The notes below the pieces were generated by a model. That model searched no databases, was not told where the DNA came from, and saw only the letters and a program-made list of their open reading frames with translations. A stretch of DNA of 64,000 nt. Origin: Clostridia bacterium (GTDB lineage Bacteria; Bacillota; Clostridia; UMGS1883). The position numbers were made by a program, and so were the translations under genes. Below are positions 26,498 to 36,128 of this stretch, one piece after another (positions within the stretch are counted from its first letter, which is position 1; the number at the start of each line of letters is the position of its first letter). The stretch spans positions 1 to 64,000 of the forward strand of contig JAFTOF010000008.1 in NCBI GenBank assembly GCA_017451505.1. The letters run 5' to 3'.

Positions 26498-28945
26498 ATG
26501 GAAAATAAATCTACAAAAAAGAGGTCAACAATAAAAAGGTCAACCTCTCCTAAAAGTTCTTCAAAAGGTAAAAAGCCGACTAAAAATGCTCCACAAAAAA
26601 AGAATGCAAATCCCGAAGTACGCAGAATATGCCTTTTATTCATTGCAGCGGTTTTACTGTTCTCCCATATGGGTGTGTTTGGTGCTTTGGGCGGTTTTTT
26701 AAGAAGACTTTGTAAGCTGTTTTGCGGAAGTATGAGCTTAGCAGTCCCCCTTATTCTTTTGACGGCTTCAATCCATCTTTTTGTAAAAAAGACTTTATCC
26801 CCTCACAAATACAGATATGTCTTTACTGCACTTTTCTTTGTTTGCCTGTGTGGTATTCATACACTTTATTCTGCAAATGTTCACGCAGGGCTATTTAACG
26901 GTTCTTTTGAAGATGTCATTAATGACATCACCGCAAGTTCTGACGCAAATTCATCGGGCGGTCTTATAGGTGCAATTATTGCACTTCCCCTTAAGGCACT
27001 GGTAAGCTCCGTGGGAACTTATCTGATACTTATTCTTCTCGCCTCGGTATGCTTTGTAACGGTAACGGGAACAGAGCCTTTTACAAGGGCTTTTTCCTAT
27101 CTTTACAAAAATATATCGGAGTTTCTCTTTAACATAAAAGAAGAAAAAGATGCCGACCGCGAAGCTGAAGACCTCATTAAAATAAACGGCATTGAGGACG
27201 AAGATTCCTCAAAAAAGAAAAAGAGAAAATCAGAGGGTGAAGAACCCGCAAAGAAGAAAAAGAAGAAAACAGGGAAAGAAATACTTACAGGTGATGAAAT
27301 TGCCGCACTAGGCAGCGATAATGATGAATTCGCCATAAATCTTTATGACGATAAAAAGTCCAAAGGCGAGGAAAAATCCTTTGAAAAAGCCGAGATTCCC
27401 GATGAAATCAAAAAAGCCGCAATGGAGGCTTCGGGAGGTGTGGAGGAAATAAAAGAAGATACCTCCCCCATAGCCGTAACGGAGGATGAAATTGAGCTTG
27501 AATACATTCCTTATACGTTTCCGCCCATTGACCTTCTTTCAAAGGCAAAGGCGGGCGGCAGTGCGGACAAGCCCGAGGACCTTCGCACTCAGGCGAAAAA
27601 GCTTGTTGACACGTTAGCAAGCTTTGGTGTGGAAGCAAAGGTTCTGGAGGTAAGCAAGGGTCCTGCCGTAACAAGGTTTGAACTTCAGCCCTCTGCCGGA
27701 GTAAAGGTCAGCAAAATTGTAAATTTGGCAGATGATATTGCCCTCAATCTGGCGGCATTCGGCGTAAGAATTGAAGCCCCCATTCCCGGCAAGGCCGCTG
27801 TAGGTATAGAAATCCCCAACAAGAGCACCTCTATGGTTGCACTCCGCGAAGTAATTGACAGTCATGAATTCCGCACATTTAAGTCCAAAACTGCCTTTGC
27901 AATGGGTAAGGATATTGCAGGACAGGCAGTTGTCAGTGATATTTCCAAGATGCCCCATATGCTTATTGCAGGTGCTACGGGTAGTGGTAAGAGTGTATGT
28001 ATAAACTCACTTATCACAAGCATACTCTACAAGGCTGACCCCAATGAGGTAAAACTTATTCTTATTGACCCCAAGGTGGTTGAACTTGGCGTATACAACG
28101 GTATCCCGCATCTGTTAATTCCTGTTGTAACAGACCCCCGCCGTGCGGCAGGTGCTCTTAACTGGGCAGTTCAGGAAATGGTTAAGCGTTACAGTATGTT
28201 TGCCACGGCAAATGTGCGTGATATTAAGGGCTACAATGAATATGCCGCTCTTAACGGCGAAAGGCTTATGGAGCAGATTATTATTGTTATTGACGAGCTT
28301 GCAGACCTTATGATGGTATCTCCCCATGAGGTTGAGGATTCCATATGCCGTCTGGCTCAGATGGCGAGAGCCGCAGGTATGCACCTTGTAATTGCAACAC
28401 AGCGTCCCTCGGTAGACGTTATCACAGGTCTTATCAAGGCAAACGTACCCAGCCGTATTGCATTCTCTGTATCAAGCCAGATTGACAGCCGTACAATTCT
28501 TGATATGGGCGGTGCGGAAAAGCTTCTCGGTAAGGGTGATATGCTGTTCCTCCCCATGGGTGCAAGCAAGCCCAAAAGACTTCAGGGGGCATTCGTTTCC
28601 GACAAGGAAATTGAAAAAATTGTAGAGTTTGTAAAAAACTGTTCCTCTGCACATTATAACGAGGATATTATAGAACATATTGAAAACGGTGCTGACGACC
28701 ATGGCAGTAGCGATGACAGCGAGGCTGATGATTTACTTCCACAGGCAATTGAAATTGTGGTGGAACTCGGACAGGCAAGTGCTTCACTGCTTCAAAGAAA
28801 GCTGAAAGTTGGCTATTCCCGTGCCGGAAGGCTTATCGACCAGCTTGAGGAAAGAGGAATAATCGGCCCCCACGAAGGAAGCAAGCCCCGAAAGGTGCTT
28901 ATAAGCAGAAGTGAATTCCAGGAAATGATGGTAAATCAGGAATAG
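26498..28945 (+). CDS. ftsK: DNA translocase FtsK/SpoIIIE
   Basis: A septal DNA pump of 815 aa used in chromosome segregation and, in spore formers, to fill the forespore. After a basic N-terminus there are about four membrane segments (residues 40-190), then a highly charged linker with Lys runs near residue 245. The motor follows, with Walker [10 protein letters not shown] at about residue 490 and [13 protein letters not shown]. The C-terminal winged-helix gamma domain ([20 protein letters not shown]) recognises orienting sequences. Whether it works mainly in division or sporulation cannot be told; sigH follows, as suits a sporulation neighbourhood. Confidence 0.96.
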   Translation: MENKSTKKRSTIKRSTSPKSSSKGKKPTKNAPQKKNANPEVRRICLLFIAAVLLFSHMGVFGALGGFLRRLCKLFCGSMSLAVPLILLTASIHLFVKKTLSPHKYRYVFTALFFVCLCGIHTLYSANVHAGLFNGSFEDVINDITASSDANSSGGLIGAIIALPLKALVSSVGTYLILILLASVCFVTVTGTEPFTRAFSYLYKNISEFLFNIKEEKDADREAEDLIKINGIEDEDSSKKKKRKSEGEEPAKKKKKKTGKEILTGDEIAALGSDNDEFAINLYDDKKSKGEEKSFEKAEIPDEIKKAAMEASGGVEEIKEDTSPIAVTEDEIELEYIPYTFPPIDLLSKAKAGGSADKPEDLRTQAKKLVDTLASFGVEAKVLEVSKGPAVTRFELQPSAGVKVSKIVNLADDIALNLAAFGVRIEAPIPGKAAVGIEIPNKSTSMVALREVIDSHEFRTFKSKTAFAMGKDIAGQAVVSDISKMPHMLIAGATGSGKSVCINSLITSILYKADPNEVKLILIDPKVVELGVYNGIPHLLIPVVTDPRRAAGALNWAVQEMVKRYSMFATANVRDIKGYNEYAALNGERLMEQIIIVIDELADLMMVSPHEVEDSICRLAQMARAAGMHLVIATQRPSVDVITGLIKANVPSRIAFSVSSQIDSRTILDMGGAEKLLGKGDMLFLPMGASKPKRLQGAFVSDKEIEKIVEFVKNCSSAHYNEDIIEHIENGADDHGSSDDSEADDLLPQAIEIVVELGQASASLLQRKLKVGYSRAGRLIDQLEERGIIGPHEGSKPRKVLISRSEFQEMMVNQE

Positions 28946-28984
28946 AGGATTGACACGCGACGTTTTTTGTTAATATTCGACAAA

Positions 28985-29031
28985 AAAAATACTGTAGAAT
29001 GCTTAATTTTGAGCATTTTACAGTATTTTTT
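28985..29031 (+). terminator. Terminator after ftsK
   Basis: AATACTGTA and AATGCT pair with GAGCATT and TACAGTATT around loop TAATTTT, ending in TTTTTTC. Confidence 0.85.
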
Positions 29032-29032
29032 C

Positions 29033-29061
29033 TTGACATCCGAAATTTTAAGTGTTATAGT
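29033..29061 (+). promoter_or_regulatory. Promoter of sigH
   Basis: TTGACA (29033-29038), 17 bases, TATAGT (29056-29061). It begins two bases after the ftsK terminator and lies 19 bases before the sigH start. Confidence 0.85.
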
Positions 29062-29079
29062 AGTATGTGGAGGCGTTAT

Positions 29080-29709
29080 ATGAGTAATTTAAATTCACTA
29101 AGTAACCTTGCCTCATTCAGTGACGAAAAGTTGGCTGTTCTGGCGCAGCAGGGAAATGACCGAGCGCTTGATTATTTACTCAGCAAGTATCGTATTTTTG
29201 TTCGCAATAAATCTCTTTCTTATTTTATTGCCGGTGCTGATAGGGACGACATTATTCAAGAGGGTATGATTGGTCTGTTTAAAGCTGTCAGGGATTTCAG
29301 TCTTGAACGCGGTGTATCATTTAAGACATTTGCCGACCTTTGTGTGACAAGGCAAATTATAACCGCCGTAAAAAATGCCAGCAGACAAAAGCATGCACCT
29401 CTTAATTTTTATGTTTCACTGAATAAACCGCTCTCAGATGATGAAAGCGATTCTACTTTGGAACAGCTTTTGGGACATGCTGAAAATCTTAACCCCGAAG
29501 AAATAGTAATAAAAAAAGAAAACGCAGATGCGTTAGGCTCGGACATGAACCGTATATTATCGCAGTTTGAAGCATCTGTACTGTCGCTTTATCTTAAAGG
29601 TCACAGCTATGCAGACATTTCCAAGGCAGTCTGCAAGGATGTAAAGGCTATAGATAATGCACTGCAGCGTATAAAGAAGAAGTTCGAAAAGCTTTCTTCC
29701 AATGAATAG
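29080..29709 (+). CDS. sigH: RNA polymerase sigma-H factor (Spo0H type)
   Basis: A sigma-70 family factor of 209 aa, early sporulation and transition-state type. Region 2 holds LLSKYRIFVRNKSLSYFIAG, DRDDIIQEGMIGLFKAV and FKTFADLCVTRQIITAVKNA; region 4 near the end has the HTH LKGHSYADISKAV. TGGAGG precedes the ATG at 29080. The usual sigH start of transcription is depressed by AbrB; nothing here shows that directly. Confidence 0.93.
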   Translation: MSNLNSLSNLASFSDEKLAVLAQQGNDRALDYLLSKYRIFVRNKSLSYFIAGADRDDIIQEGMIGLFKAVRDFSLERGVSFKTFADLCVTRQIITAVKNASRQKHAPLNFYVSLNKPLSDDESDSTLEQLLGHAENLNPEEIVIKKENADALGSDMNRILSQFEASVLSLYLKGHSYADISKAVCKDVKAIDNALQRIKKKFEKLSSNE

Positions 29710-29738
29710 CTGCATAGTGAATATTACATTGCTATATG

Positions 29739-29766
29739 CCCGAATCGGCGTGGTAACCGTAACGGG
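29739..29766 (+). other. Small hairpin between sigH and the zinc-ribbon gene
   Basis: CCCG (29739-29742) pairs with CGGG (29763-29766), and CGG/CCG inside continues the stem. Together with the A/T-rich segment GTAAAAAATATTTTTATAG it forms the leader of the next gene. The function is unknown. Confidence 0.3.
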
Positions 29767-29805
29767 TAAAAAATATTTTTATAGGTAAAGGTAAGGAGAT
29801 TTAAA

Positions 29806-30075
29806 ATGTACGAAGACAAGACTTTAGTCTGCAAAGATTGCGGACAGGAATTCGTGTTCACAGCAGGCGAGCAGGAATTCTATGCTGAAAAGGGCTTCCA
29901 GAACGAGCCTCAGAGATGTAAGGATTGCAGAGCAGCTAAGAAGGCATCTCTCAGAGAAAACAGAGAAATGTATACTGCTGTTTGTGCTGAATGTGGCGGA
30001 GAAGCAAAGGTTCCTTTCGTTCCCAAGGACGACAGACCTGTTTACTGCAGCGAATGCTTTGCAAAGAACAAATAA
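29806..30075 (+). CDS. Small double zinc-ribbon protein
   Basis: A protein of 89 aa. The first half has CKDCGQEFVFTAGEQEFY and CKDCR, the probable zinc-binding domain zf-trcl. The second half has CAECGGEAKVPF and YCSECF, the CxxC...CxxC domain usually found with it. GGAG precedes the ATG, and a perfect terminator follows. Such proteins are widespread and abundant in Clostridia; the role is unknown, with nucleic-acid binding a guess. Confidence 0.88.
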   Translation: MYEDKTLVCKDCGQEFVFTAGEQEFYAEKGFQNEPQRCKDCRAAKKASLRENREMYTAVCAECGGEAKVPFVPKDDRPVYCSECFAKNK

Positions 30076-30104
30076 TCTCCTTATTAACCAGAGAAGATTA
30101 CAAC

Positions 30105-30137
30105 AAAATGGTGTTAGCTAAGCTAACACCATTTTTT
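30105..30137 (+). terminator. Terminator of the zinc-ribbon gene
   Basis: AAAATGGTGTTAGCT and AGCTAACACCATTTT form a long perfect stem followed by TTG. The repeat element begins a few bases later. Confidence 0.9.
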
Positions 30138-30143
30138 GTTGTC

Positions 30144-30236
30144 TTATAGGAATTTACGCAAAATTAAGACGCATGAAACTGTGTTCGCACTGGGCAAGAG
30201 TGCGACAAAGGGTGAAGCGGCACGCTTCTTTTTCAT
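30144..30236. repeat. Dispersed ~95-bp element, copy within the P-type ATPase end
   Basis: It reads ATAGGAATTTACGC, then AAATTAAGACGC, and ends GGGTGAAGCGGCACGCTTCTTTTT. It matches the copies at 24191-24387 in inverse orientation. It follows the zinc-ribbon terminator on the plus strand, and on the minus strand forms the last 26 codons and stop of the metal ATPase. Confidence 0.8.
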
Positions 30237-32054
30237 CATTCGCATAGAATTAAGCACTGCAATAATCATTACTCCCACATCGGCAAATATTGCCGCATAC
30301 ATATTGTCAAATCCTAATATGCTTAAAATCATTACTCCGAACTTAACACCAAGAGATAAAGCGATGTTTTGCCGCACAATTTTCATGGTTTTCTTTGAAA
30401 GTGTCACTGCATCGGCAACTGCGGATAAATCATCATTCATTATTACAATATCCGCTGCTTCAACTGCCGCATCACTTCCCAATGCTCCCATGGCGAAGCC
30501 TACATCTACACAGGAAAGAACAGGGGCATCATTTATGCCGTCCCCTACAAAGGCTGTCACGCCTTTCTCTTTCATCTGTAAAACTTTTTCCACCTTATCC
30601 TGAGGTAAAAGTCCTGAATAAACCTCATCAGCCCCTACTTCTTTTCCGACCTTTTGAGCCGAATTTTCGTTATCACCTGTCAGCATTACTATATGTTTAA
30701 TACCTGACTGTTTCAATGCCTGTAGGCTTTTGGCGGCATTTTTTTTGGCTTTATCCTCCAAAAGAATAAAGCCCACGGCACTATTATCATATGCTACATA
30801 TACACAGGTGCCGCCATCATCATTATATGGTATATGAATTTCGTTATCAATCAAAAGCTGACGACTTCCTGCCAGTACCTTTTTTCCGTCGATTTCAGCC
30901 GAGATACCCTTTCCGTGAATGGTAACTACATTTTTTATACGCTCTTTCTGAATTTCCTTTCCGTATTCTTTAATTATGGAAAGTGCTATGGGATGATTTG
31001 AAAAGCTTTCCGCATACGCTGTTATTTCAAGTAATTTTTCTTCGTTTACATCGAGTGCAGATATTTTCGAAACAGAAAATTCTCCCTTTGTCACCGTTCC
31101 CGTTTTGTCAAAAGCGACAATCGAGACTTTCGACAATGTTTCGATATACTCCGAGCCTTTTATAAGCACCCCTTGTTTCGAGGCAGCACCGATTGCTCCG
31201 AAGAAAGACAGAGGCACTGAAATGACCAGTGCACAGGGACACGAAACTATAAGAAACACCAACGCACGCCTGAGCCAAATAAGGAAGCTTTGTCCAAATA
31301 AGAGTGTGGGAATTATAGCCGTCGCAAGTGCCGCGAAGAATACGCAGGGGGTGTATTTGCGGGAAAACTTCGTAATAAATTTTTCAGACTGCGATTTGTA
31401 GAAAGACGAAGTTTCCACTAAATTAAGAATCTTTGCCACAGTACTTTCCGTGTAGACACTTTCCGTTTTGATTTTTACGGGGCTTTGTATATTTATCATT
31501 CCGCTGAAAACATGGTCTCCTGCCTTAAGCTCACGGGGCACGCTTTCTCCCGTAAGCGAGGAAGTATCAAAGGAGCTTTCCCCCTCTTCGATAATTCCGT
31601 CCAAGGCTACTTTTTCTCCGGGGATAACAAGGATTGTCTCTCCCTTGGAAATTCCCTCGGGAATAACTTTTATTTCCTTCCCATCCCGTATTACAGTAGC
31701 AAAATCTACTTTCAGCTTCATCAGCTCTTTTATGGAATTGCGGCTTTTCCCCACTGCTACACTTTGAAAAAGTTCACCTAACTGATAAAGCGTCATAACC
31801 ATTGCAGCTTCCGAAAACTCATGCAAAACAAGTGCTCCGACCGTTGCCACGGACATAAGTATTTCTTCGTCAAAAAGTTGTCTTGAAAATATTTTCCTTA
31901 GTGCGGAGCAAAGCACATCAAGGCCCACAACCGCATATGCACTGCAAAGCAGCAAAGTTTTTACATACTCATTTTTTACGAAAATTACGGAAACCAAAAT
32001 TACTGCTACCGATAAAAGGATTTTATATAGATTTTTTCTCTGTCTCCTTGTCAT
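30144..32054 (-). CDS. Heavy-metal P1B-type ATPase (Zn/Cd/Co efflux type)
   Basis: A metal pump of 636 aa. It shows the phosphatase motif SLTGES, the metal-path motif SCPCAL, the phosphorylation site DKTGT, the P1B helix HPIAL and GDGINDAP. It has no N-terminal metal-binding domain; a stand-alone HMA protein is encoded just upstream and overlaps by 4 bases. The natural end is near MRMMKKK; the final 26 residues (from RAASPFVALL) are encoded by a repeat element and are not family sequence. Control by the adjacent ArsR repressor is expected. CPC with this regulator points to Zn, Cd or Pb, not Cu; this is inference. Confidence 0.93.
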   Translation of the reverse strand: MTRRQRKNLYKILLSVAVILVSVIFVKNEYVKTLLLCSAYAVVGLDVLCSALRKIFSRQLFDEEILMSVATVGALVLHEFSEAAMVMTLYQLGELFQSVAVGKSRNSIKELMKLKVDFATVIRDGKEIKVIPEGISKGETILVIPGEKVALDGIIEEGESSFDTSSLTGESVPRELKAGDHVFSGMINIQSPVKIKTESVYTESTVAKILNLVETSSFYKSQSEKFITKFSRKYTPCVFFAALATAIIPTLLFGQSFLIWLRRALVFLIVSCPCALVISVPLSFFGAIGAASKQGVLIKGSEYIETLSKVSIVAFDKTGTVTKGEFSVSKISALDVNEEKLLEITAYAESFSNHPIALSIIKEYGKEIQKERIKNVVTIHGKGISAEIDGKKVLAGSRQLLIDNEIHIPYNDDGGTCVYVAYDNSAVGFILLEDKAKKNAAKSLQALKQSGIKHIVMLTGDNENSAQKVGKEVGADEVYSGLLPQDKVEKVLQMKEKGVTAFVGDGINDAPVLSCVDVGFAMGALGSDAAVEAADIVIMNDDLSAVADAVTLSKKTMKIVRQNIALSLGVKFGVMILSILGFDNMYAAIFADVGVMIIAVLNSMRMMKKKRAASPFVALLPSANTVSCVLILRKFL

Positions 32055-32272
32055 ATTTTCTTCAACTCAAAATTACGCTCGGTTTTTCTTCCTGCCTTTA
32101 TAATTTCCTTTTCAATACGCTCAAATTCAGCTTCATCTGCTTCAACGGTAAGTGTCTGCATAATGAAATTGAGCATAGCACTTTTTACACCGTCAATTTT
32201 TTTAATTGCATCCTCAATTTTCCCTGCACACACTGCACAGTCAATCTCCGAAACCTCATACTTCTTAATCAT
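32051..32272 (-). CDS. Stand-alone HMA metal-binding protein
   Basis: A protein of 73 aa with the ferredoxin-like HMA fold. The binding motif is EIDCAVCAGKIE, a DCxxC variant usual in Zn/Cd-type domains. It probably delivers metal to, or substitutes for the missing N-terminal domain of, the P-type ATPase encoded next. The start at 32272 has AAAGGA about 10 bases upstream and overlaps the repressor gene by 8 bases, so the three genes are translationally coupled. Confidence 0.88.
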   Translation of the reverse strand: MIKKYEVSEIDCAVCAGKIEDAIKKIDGVKSAMLNFIMQTLTVEADEAEFERIEKEIIKAGRKTERNFELKKI

Positions 32273-32621
32273 TTTTATCATCCTTTCTTTCTTCAATAAG
32301 ATGGTCAAACCCCTGTGCAATAATACTTCTCACATGGTCATCTGCGAGGAAGTAAAAAATGGTTTTCCCCTCCCTGCGAGAGTCCACAAGCTTATTATTC
32401 TTAAGTACCTTTAACTGGTGGGATATTGCACTCTGTGCCATACCCAAAAGCTCTGCAATGGCACACACACACATTTCCGATTCAAAAAGGGAAAACAGTA
32501 TTTTCATCCTTGTTGTATCGCCGAAAACCTTGAATAAATCTGCTAAATCACAAAGCAGTTCATCGGTGGGAAGCTCATTACGTACCATATCAAGTAAAGC
32601 TTCATGATTATGTTCGTGCAT
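32265..32621 (-). CDS. ArsR/SmtB-family metal-sensing repressor
   Basis: A winged-helix repressor of 118 aa. Two metal sites of the family are visible. One is CVC in MCVCAIAELL (the CadC-type alpha-3 site). The other is D-x-H-x10-H-x2-E in DDHVRSIIAQGFDHLIEE, which is exactly the alpha-5 zinc site of SmtB/CzrA. The recognition helix is AQSAISHQLKVLK. GGAGG precedes the ATG at 32621. A palindrome over the promoter at 32636-32659 is the likely operator. Confidence 0.92.
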   Translation of the reverse strand: MHEHNHEALLDMVRNELPTDELLCDLADLFKVFGDTTRMKILFSLFESEMCVCAIAELLGMAQSAISHQLKVLKNNKLVDSRREGKTIFYFLADDHVRSIIAQGFDHLIEERKDDKND

Positions 32622-32635
32622 ATATGTTCCTCCAT

Positions 32636-32684
32636 TCATATGTTTATATATTCATATGATAGCACAGACATATGTTATTGTCAA
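32636..32684 (-). promoter_or_regulatory. Promoter and operator of the metal-efflux operon
   Basis: On the minus strand TTGACA (32679-32684), 17 bases, TATCAT (32656-32661). The palindrome TCATATG-N10-CATATGA (32636-32659) overlaps the -10 box and start site, as expected for ArsR-family repression. Confidence 0.75.
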
Positions 32685-32692
32685 TATAAAAT

Positions 32693-32742
32693 AAAAAAAT
32701 TCTCATTTTGAGGACTGTTCCCAAAACGAGAATTTTTTTACA
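32693..32742 (-). terminator. Bidirectional terminator after the CPBP gene
   Basis: AAATTCTCATTTTG pairs with CAAAACGAGAATTT across an 11-base loop, with T-runs on both strands. It ends the Rnf operon on the minus strand. Confidence 0.8.
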
Positions 32743-32746
32743 TTCA

Positions 32747-33550
32747 TTATTTGTTTTTTCCGTATAAGATAATGTAGGCAAGCGAAAACGCACATAGTAC
32801 TATTCCCGACACTCCGTATACTACGGCACTTTTTAAAGACATATCAATCTGTGGAATAATCGCAGAAAGATTAAATGCCCCGTGAAATAGCACTGCAGTC
32901 TTTAAGCTTTGCGTTTTGTAATACACTATACCTAAAAGCACGCCTACACCAAATGTAAATATGGACTGGAAAAGCACCATATGTGCCGCGGCAAAAAATG
33001 CTGCCTGAATTATAATTGTCGGCAGCGGCCGAAAGCTCTTTATAAGCTCTCCCATAAACAGACCGCGGAACAGTATTTCTTCAAAAAACGGCATCAGAAC
33101 AACTATTGCAAAAAGTGCAACCATAATCTGACCTAAGGTATGAAACTCGGGCACTGCCTCCCCTGCCGCCTCTATTGATTCCCTTAACGGCTGTATTTTT
33201 TGAGCATAGGAATAAAATACCGAAACCAGAAGCCTTGCACCAATCGCCATACATACCGCCATTATATTAATAATGGGGACAACCTTTTTATTTTTTATAA
33301 TCGTATGAATAGGATTCCTGCTAAGTTTTCCTATAAATCCATATACAAATATTGAAAATATAGCACTGATACTGCTTAACGCATATGTGTAATCAACCAT
33401 ACCGTTATAAGCGTCTGCTATAGATTTATTCAATATCTTTCTTTGCCAAAAAAGGAACACAAGCTGCACACCAATACTGATAAGGTAATATAAGGCAACA
33501 TATATTGCCCCTTTTAAAAGAGCTTTTAACCTCTTTTTGCGGACTGTCAT
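32747..33550 (-). CDS. CPBP-family intramembrane protease
   Basis: A polytopic protein of 267 aa. The catalytic motifs are EEILFRG near residue 160, FAAAHMVLF, and FHGAFNL, as in CAAX-protease/bacteriocin-processing (Abi) proteins. Its ATG overlaps the rnfB stop by 4 bases, so it is the last gene of the Rnf transcript. Family members do prenyl-protein processing, bacteriocin immunity or membrane-protein cleavage; a role in Rnf maturation is only suggested by position. Confidence 0.88.
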   Translation of the reverse strand: MTVRKKRLKALLKGAIYVALYYLISIGVQLVFLFWQRKILNKSIADAYNGMVDYTYALSSISAIFSIFVYGFIGKLSRNPIHTIIKNKKVVPIINIMAVCMAIGARLLVSVFYSYAQKIQPLRESIEAAGEAVPEFHTLGQIMVALFAIVVLMPFFEEILFRGLFMGELIKSFRPLPTIIIQAAFFAAAHMVLFQSIFTFGVGVLLGIVYYKTQSLKTAVLFHGAFNLSAIIPQIDMSLKSAVVYGVSGIVLCAFSLAYIILYGKNK

Positions 33551-34356
33551 TGTGCATCATCCTTATTTATTGCAACAATTATTTTTTTCGGGCATTTGCT
33601 TTCACATAATCCGCAGCTTATACATACGGACTGGTCTATCTGTGCACAATTATTTTCAACCTTTATTGCTCCTACAGGGCAGTTTTTCTCACATATTCTG
33701 CAACCGATACAGCCTACGGAGCACTTTTCCTTCATTTCTGCACCCTTGTCACAGGAGTGGCACTTTACAATATATTTCACCTTTTTAGGTACTATACTGA
33801 TAAGATTCTTGGGGCAGGCTGCAGCACATTCGCCGCAACCACCGCATTTTTCCATATCCACTACTGCAATGCCGTTTTCAATTTTGATAGCATTGTTTTG
33901 GCAGACTTTAGCACAAGAGCCATATCCGAGGCATCCGTATGTACATGCCTTTGAGCCGCCGCCCTGAAGTCTTGATGCAGTTAAGCAGTCTTCAATTCCG
34001 ACGTATTCATACTTATCTGCGGCTTTATCAATAGTTCCGTTACACGCAATTACGGCACACTTTTCTTCTACCGCTTCAGCCGATACACCCATAATATCGG
34101 CAATGGCATCGGCAACGCTTTGTCCACCGGGGCTGCAGCAATTAATCTTTGCCTCACCCTTGGATATTGCAGCAGCATAGGCACTGCATCCGGCATATCC
34201 GCAGCTTCCGCAGTTTGCACCCGGAAGAACAGAGGCGATTTCCTCTGCCCTCTCGTCTTTTTCCACTGCAAATATTTTAGATGCCAAGGCAAGAAGCAGC
34301 CCAAGTAGAAGTCCGACAGCTCCCATTGCAAGTGCCGGTAATAATATTTCCTTCAT
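33547..34356 (-). CDS. rnfB: Rnf complex subunit B
   Basis: The iron-sulfur entry subunit of the ferredoxin:NAD+ oxidoreductase, 269 aa. After one N-terminal membrane segment comes the Cys-rich domain GANCGSCGYAGCSAYA, then multiple 4Fe-4S motifs (CGGCGECAAACP, CIGCRICEKNCP, CISCGLCESKCP). It receives electrons from reduced ferredoxin on the cytoplasmic side. It is the last rnf gene in the order C-D-G-E-A-B. Confidence 0.96.
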   Translation of the reverse strand: MKEILLPALAMGAVGLLLGLLLALASKIFAVEKDERAEEIASVLPGANCGSCGYAGCSAYAAAISKGEAKINCCSPGGQSVADAIADIMGVSAEAVEEKCAVIACNGTIDKAADKYEYVGIEDCLTASRLQGGGSKACTYGCLGYGSCAKVCQNNAIKIENGIAVVDMEKCGGCGECAAACPKNLISIVPKKVKYIVKCHSCDKGAEMKEKCSVGCIGCRICEKNCPVGAIKVENNCAQIDQSVCISCGLCESKCPKKIIVAINKDDAQ

Positions 34357-34383
34357 TTTCTAAACCTTCCTTTCCAAAGAACC

Positions 34384-34986
34384 TCAGAATGACATACCCT
34401 GAAATCCCATAAATGCCATTGCAAGAAGCGATGCACTGATAAGTGCAATAGGAAACCCCTGCAGAGCCTTGGGAATATCGGAGCTTTCAAGGCGTTCCCT
34501 CACTCCTGCAAAGAGGACTATTGCCAAAAGAAAGCCGATACCTGCACTAAATCCGTTTACAACCGATTCTATCAGCGTATATGTTCCCAGGAGGTTAATT
34601 ACAGACGCTGTGCGTACATTGAGGAGTGCAACGCCCAGCACCGCACAGTTTGTAGTTATAAGTGGGAGATATATTCCGAGTGCACTGTACAGTGACGGGA
34701 TTGATTTTTGCAAAAACATCTCAACAAACTGTACCAGTGCCGCAATTATGACGATAAAGGCTATCGTCTGCATATATTCCATATCTAAAGGAACGAGTAT
34801 AAATTTCTGACACGCCCATGTGAGCATTGAGGCAAGTGTCATTACAAATGTTACTGCCATACCCATTCCCAGTGCCGTATCAAGCTTTTTTGAAACACCA
34901 AGGAACGGACAAATTCCGTAAAACTTAACCAATACAAAGTTTTGTACAAATATAGAGGTTAATGCAATTCCTACTAATGCGGTCAT
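34384..34986 (-). CDS. rnfA: Rnf complex subunit A
   Basis: An integral membrane subunit of 200 aa with six predicted helices. The family signature [22 protein letters not shown] is near residue 27, and TTNCAVLG lies in a central helix. The half-membrane Cys residues are thought to hold an iron-sulfur cluster shared with RnfE. It follows rnfE directly. Confidence 0.96.
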   Translation of the reverse strand: MTALVGIALTSIFVQNFVLVKFYGICPFLGVSKKLDTALGMGMAVTFVMTLASMLTWACQKFILVPLDMEYMQTIAFIVIIAALVQFVEMFLQKSIPSLYSALGIYLPLITTNCAVLGVALLNVRTASVINLLGTYTLIESVVNGFSAGIGFLLAIVLFAGVRERLESSDIPKALQGFPIALISASLLAMAFMGFQGMSF

Positions 34987-35574
34987 TTATCTCTGCTCCT
35001 TTCTGTTTCTTATTGCATTTATAATTCCTAAAATAATACCAAGTGTCAAAAATCCTCCGGGAGGAAGAATCATCACAGTTGCAGGATTTGCGATGCCTAC
35101 GCTCATTCCCAAAATAGTACCATTACCGAGTATTTCACGCACCGCTGAAATAAGGGAAAGTGCAACAGTAAAGCCAAGTCCCATTCCAAGACCGTCCGCC
35201 GCGGATTTTAAAACCGTGTTTTTGGAAGCAAATGCTTCTGCACGGGCAAGAATTATACAGTTTACAACAATCAGGGGAATAAAGAGTCCCAGTGACTGTG
35301 AAAGGCTTGGAACATACGCTTTAAGCACCAAATCCACCACGGTAACAAACGTAGCAATAATCACAACGTACGCCGCAATACGGATTTTTGAGGGTATGAT
35401 TTTTCTCAGCATGGATATGAGCATATTTGAAAGAATCAGAACAAAAGTTACGGAAAGTCCCATACCGATACCGTTTACAAGGGATGTTGTCACCGCAAGG
35501 GTGGGACACATACCCAAAACCTGTACAAAGGTAGGATTCTCGTTTATAAGTCCGTTTTTAATTGTTTTCAGCAC
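34987..35574 (-). CDS. rnfE: Rnf complex subunit E
   Basis: An integral membrane subunit of about 195 aa and the homologue of RnfA, with VQVLGMCPTLAVTTS near the start and VVNCIILARAEAFAS in the middle. No ATG suits the N-terminus. The GTG at 35574 has AAGGAGG 10 bases upstream and starts within the last 17 bases of rnfG, so that start is used. The longer open frame upstream is the shadow of rnfG. Confidence 0.92.
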   Translation of the reverse strand: MLKTIKNGLINENPTFVQVLGMCPTLAVTTSLVNGIGMGLSVTFVLILSNMLISMLRKIIPSKIRIAAYVVIIATFVTVVDLVLKAYVPSLSQSLGLFIPLIVVNCIILARAEAFASKNTVLKSAADGLGMGLGFTVALSLISAVREILGNGTILGMSVGIANPATVMILPPGGFLTLGIILGIINAIRNRKEQR

Positions 35575-36118
35575 TTTTCTTTTCCTCCTTATCCATAGTT
35601 TCCACAAGCATATTAAATGCCTCGTCAACGCCAGAGGCAACGGCACGGCTGGTTATAGTCGCACCTGTAATCGCCGTAATCTGATTGGGGCTTTCTGTCT
35701 TTGTTTTTACAACCTCAAGCGTAGGATTTTTTTGGGAAAACTGATTCTTGAATTCCGGCTCGGTAGCTTTTGCACCTAATCCTGCAGTTTCACTGTGACT
35801 CAAAATCTCAATTCCGCAAACCTGTGCATTGCTATCTATTGCTACCATCATTTCAATAGCTCCACCATATCCGCTTGTTGTTACATTAACGCAAAATCCT
35901 ACGGGATTTCCGTTTTTCATTCCCTTGAACACATTATCGTCCATCTTTTCAAAGCTTTCTGCCTGAGGAAGTATTTTCTTCATAGCTTCGGCAATGGCTT
36001 TTTCCTCCGCCTGTGCAATTTTAGGCTTTGTTATATGATTCACGCCTGCAAGAAGCATTGCTGCAACAAGGGTAATTATACAAAGAATCCCCGAAAGCTT
36101 TATAAATTCTTTTTTCAT
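35558..36118 (-). CDS. rnfG: Rnf complex subunit G (FMN-bound)
   Basis: A periplasm-facing flavoprotein of 186 aa with one N-terminal membrane anchor (LSGILCIITLVAAMLLAG). FMN is bound covalently to the Thr of the S/T-G-A-T motif, here ITGATITSRAV near residue 157. The ATG at 36118 with GAGGTG upstream is preferred to an in-frame start three codons earlier. Confidence 0.95.
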   Translation of the reverse strand: MKKEFIKLSGILCIITLVAAMLLAGVNHITKPKIAQAEEKAIAEAMKKILPQAESFEKMDDNVFKGMKNGNPVGFCVNVTTSGYGGAIEMMVAIDSNAQVCGIEILSHSETAGLGAKATEPEFKNQFSQKNPTLEVVKTKTESPNQITAITGATITSRAVASGVDEAFNMLVETMDKEEKKSAENN

Positions 36119-36128
36119 AACCGGCACC

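Noticed and set aside
34987-35646. Longer rnfE start (219 codons)
   Set aside because: The extra N-terminal residues are read from rnfG in another frame; the GTG at 35574 has a good ribosome binding site and gives the family N-terminus.
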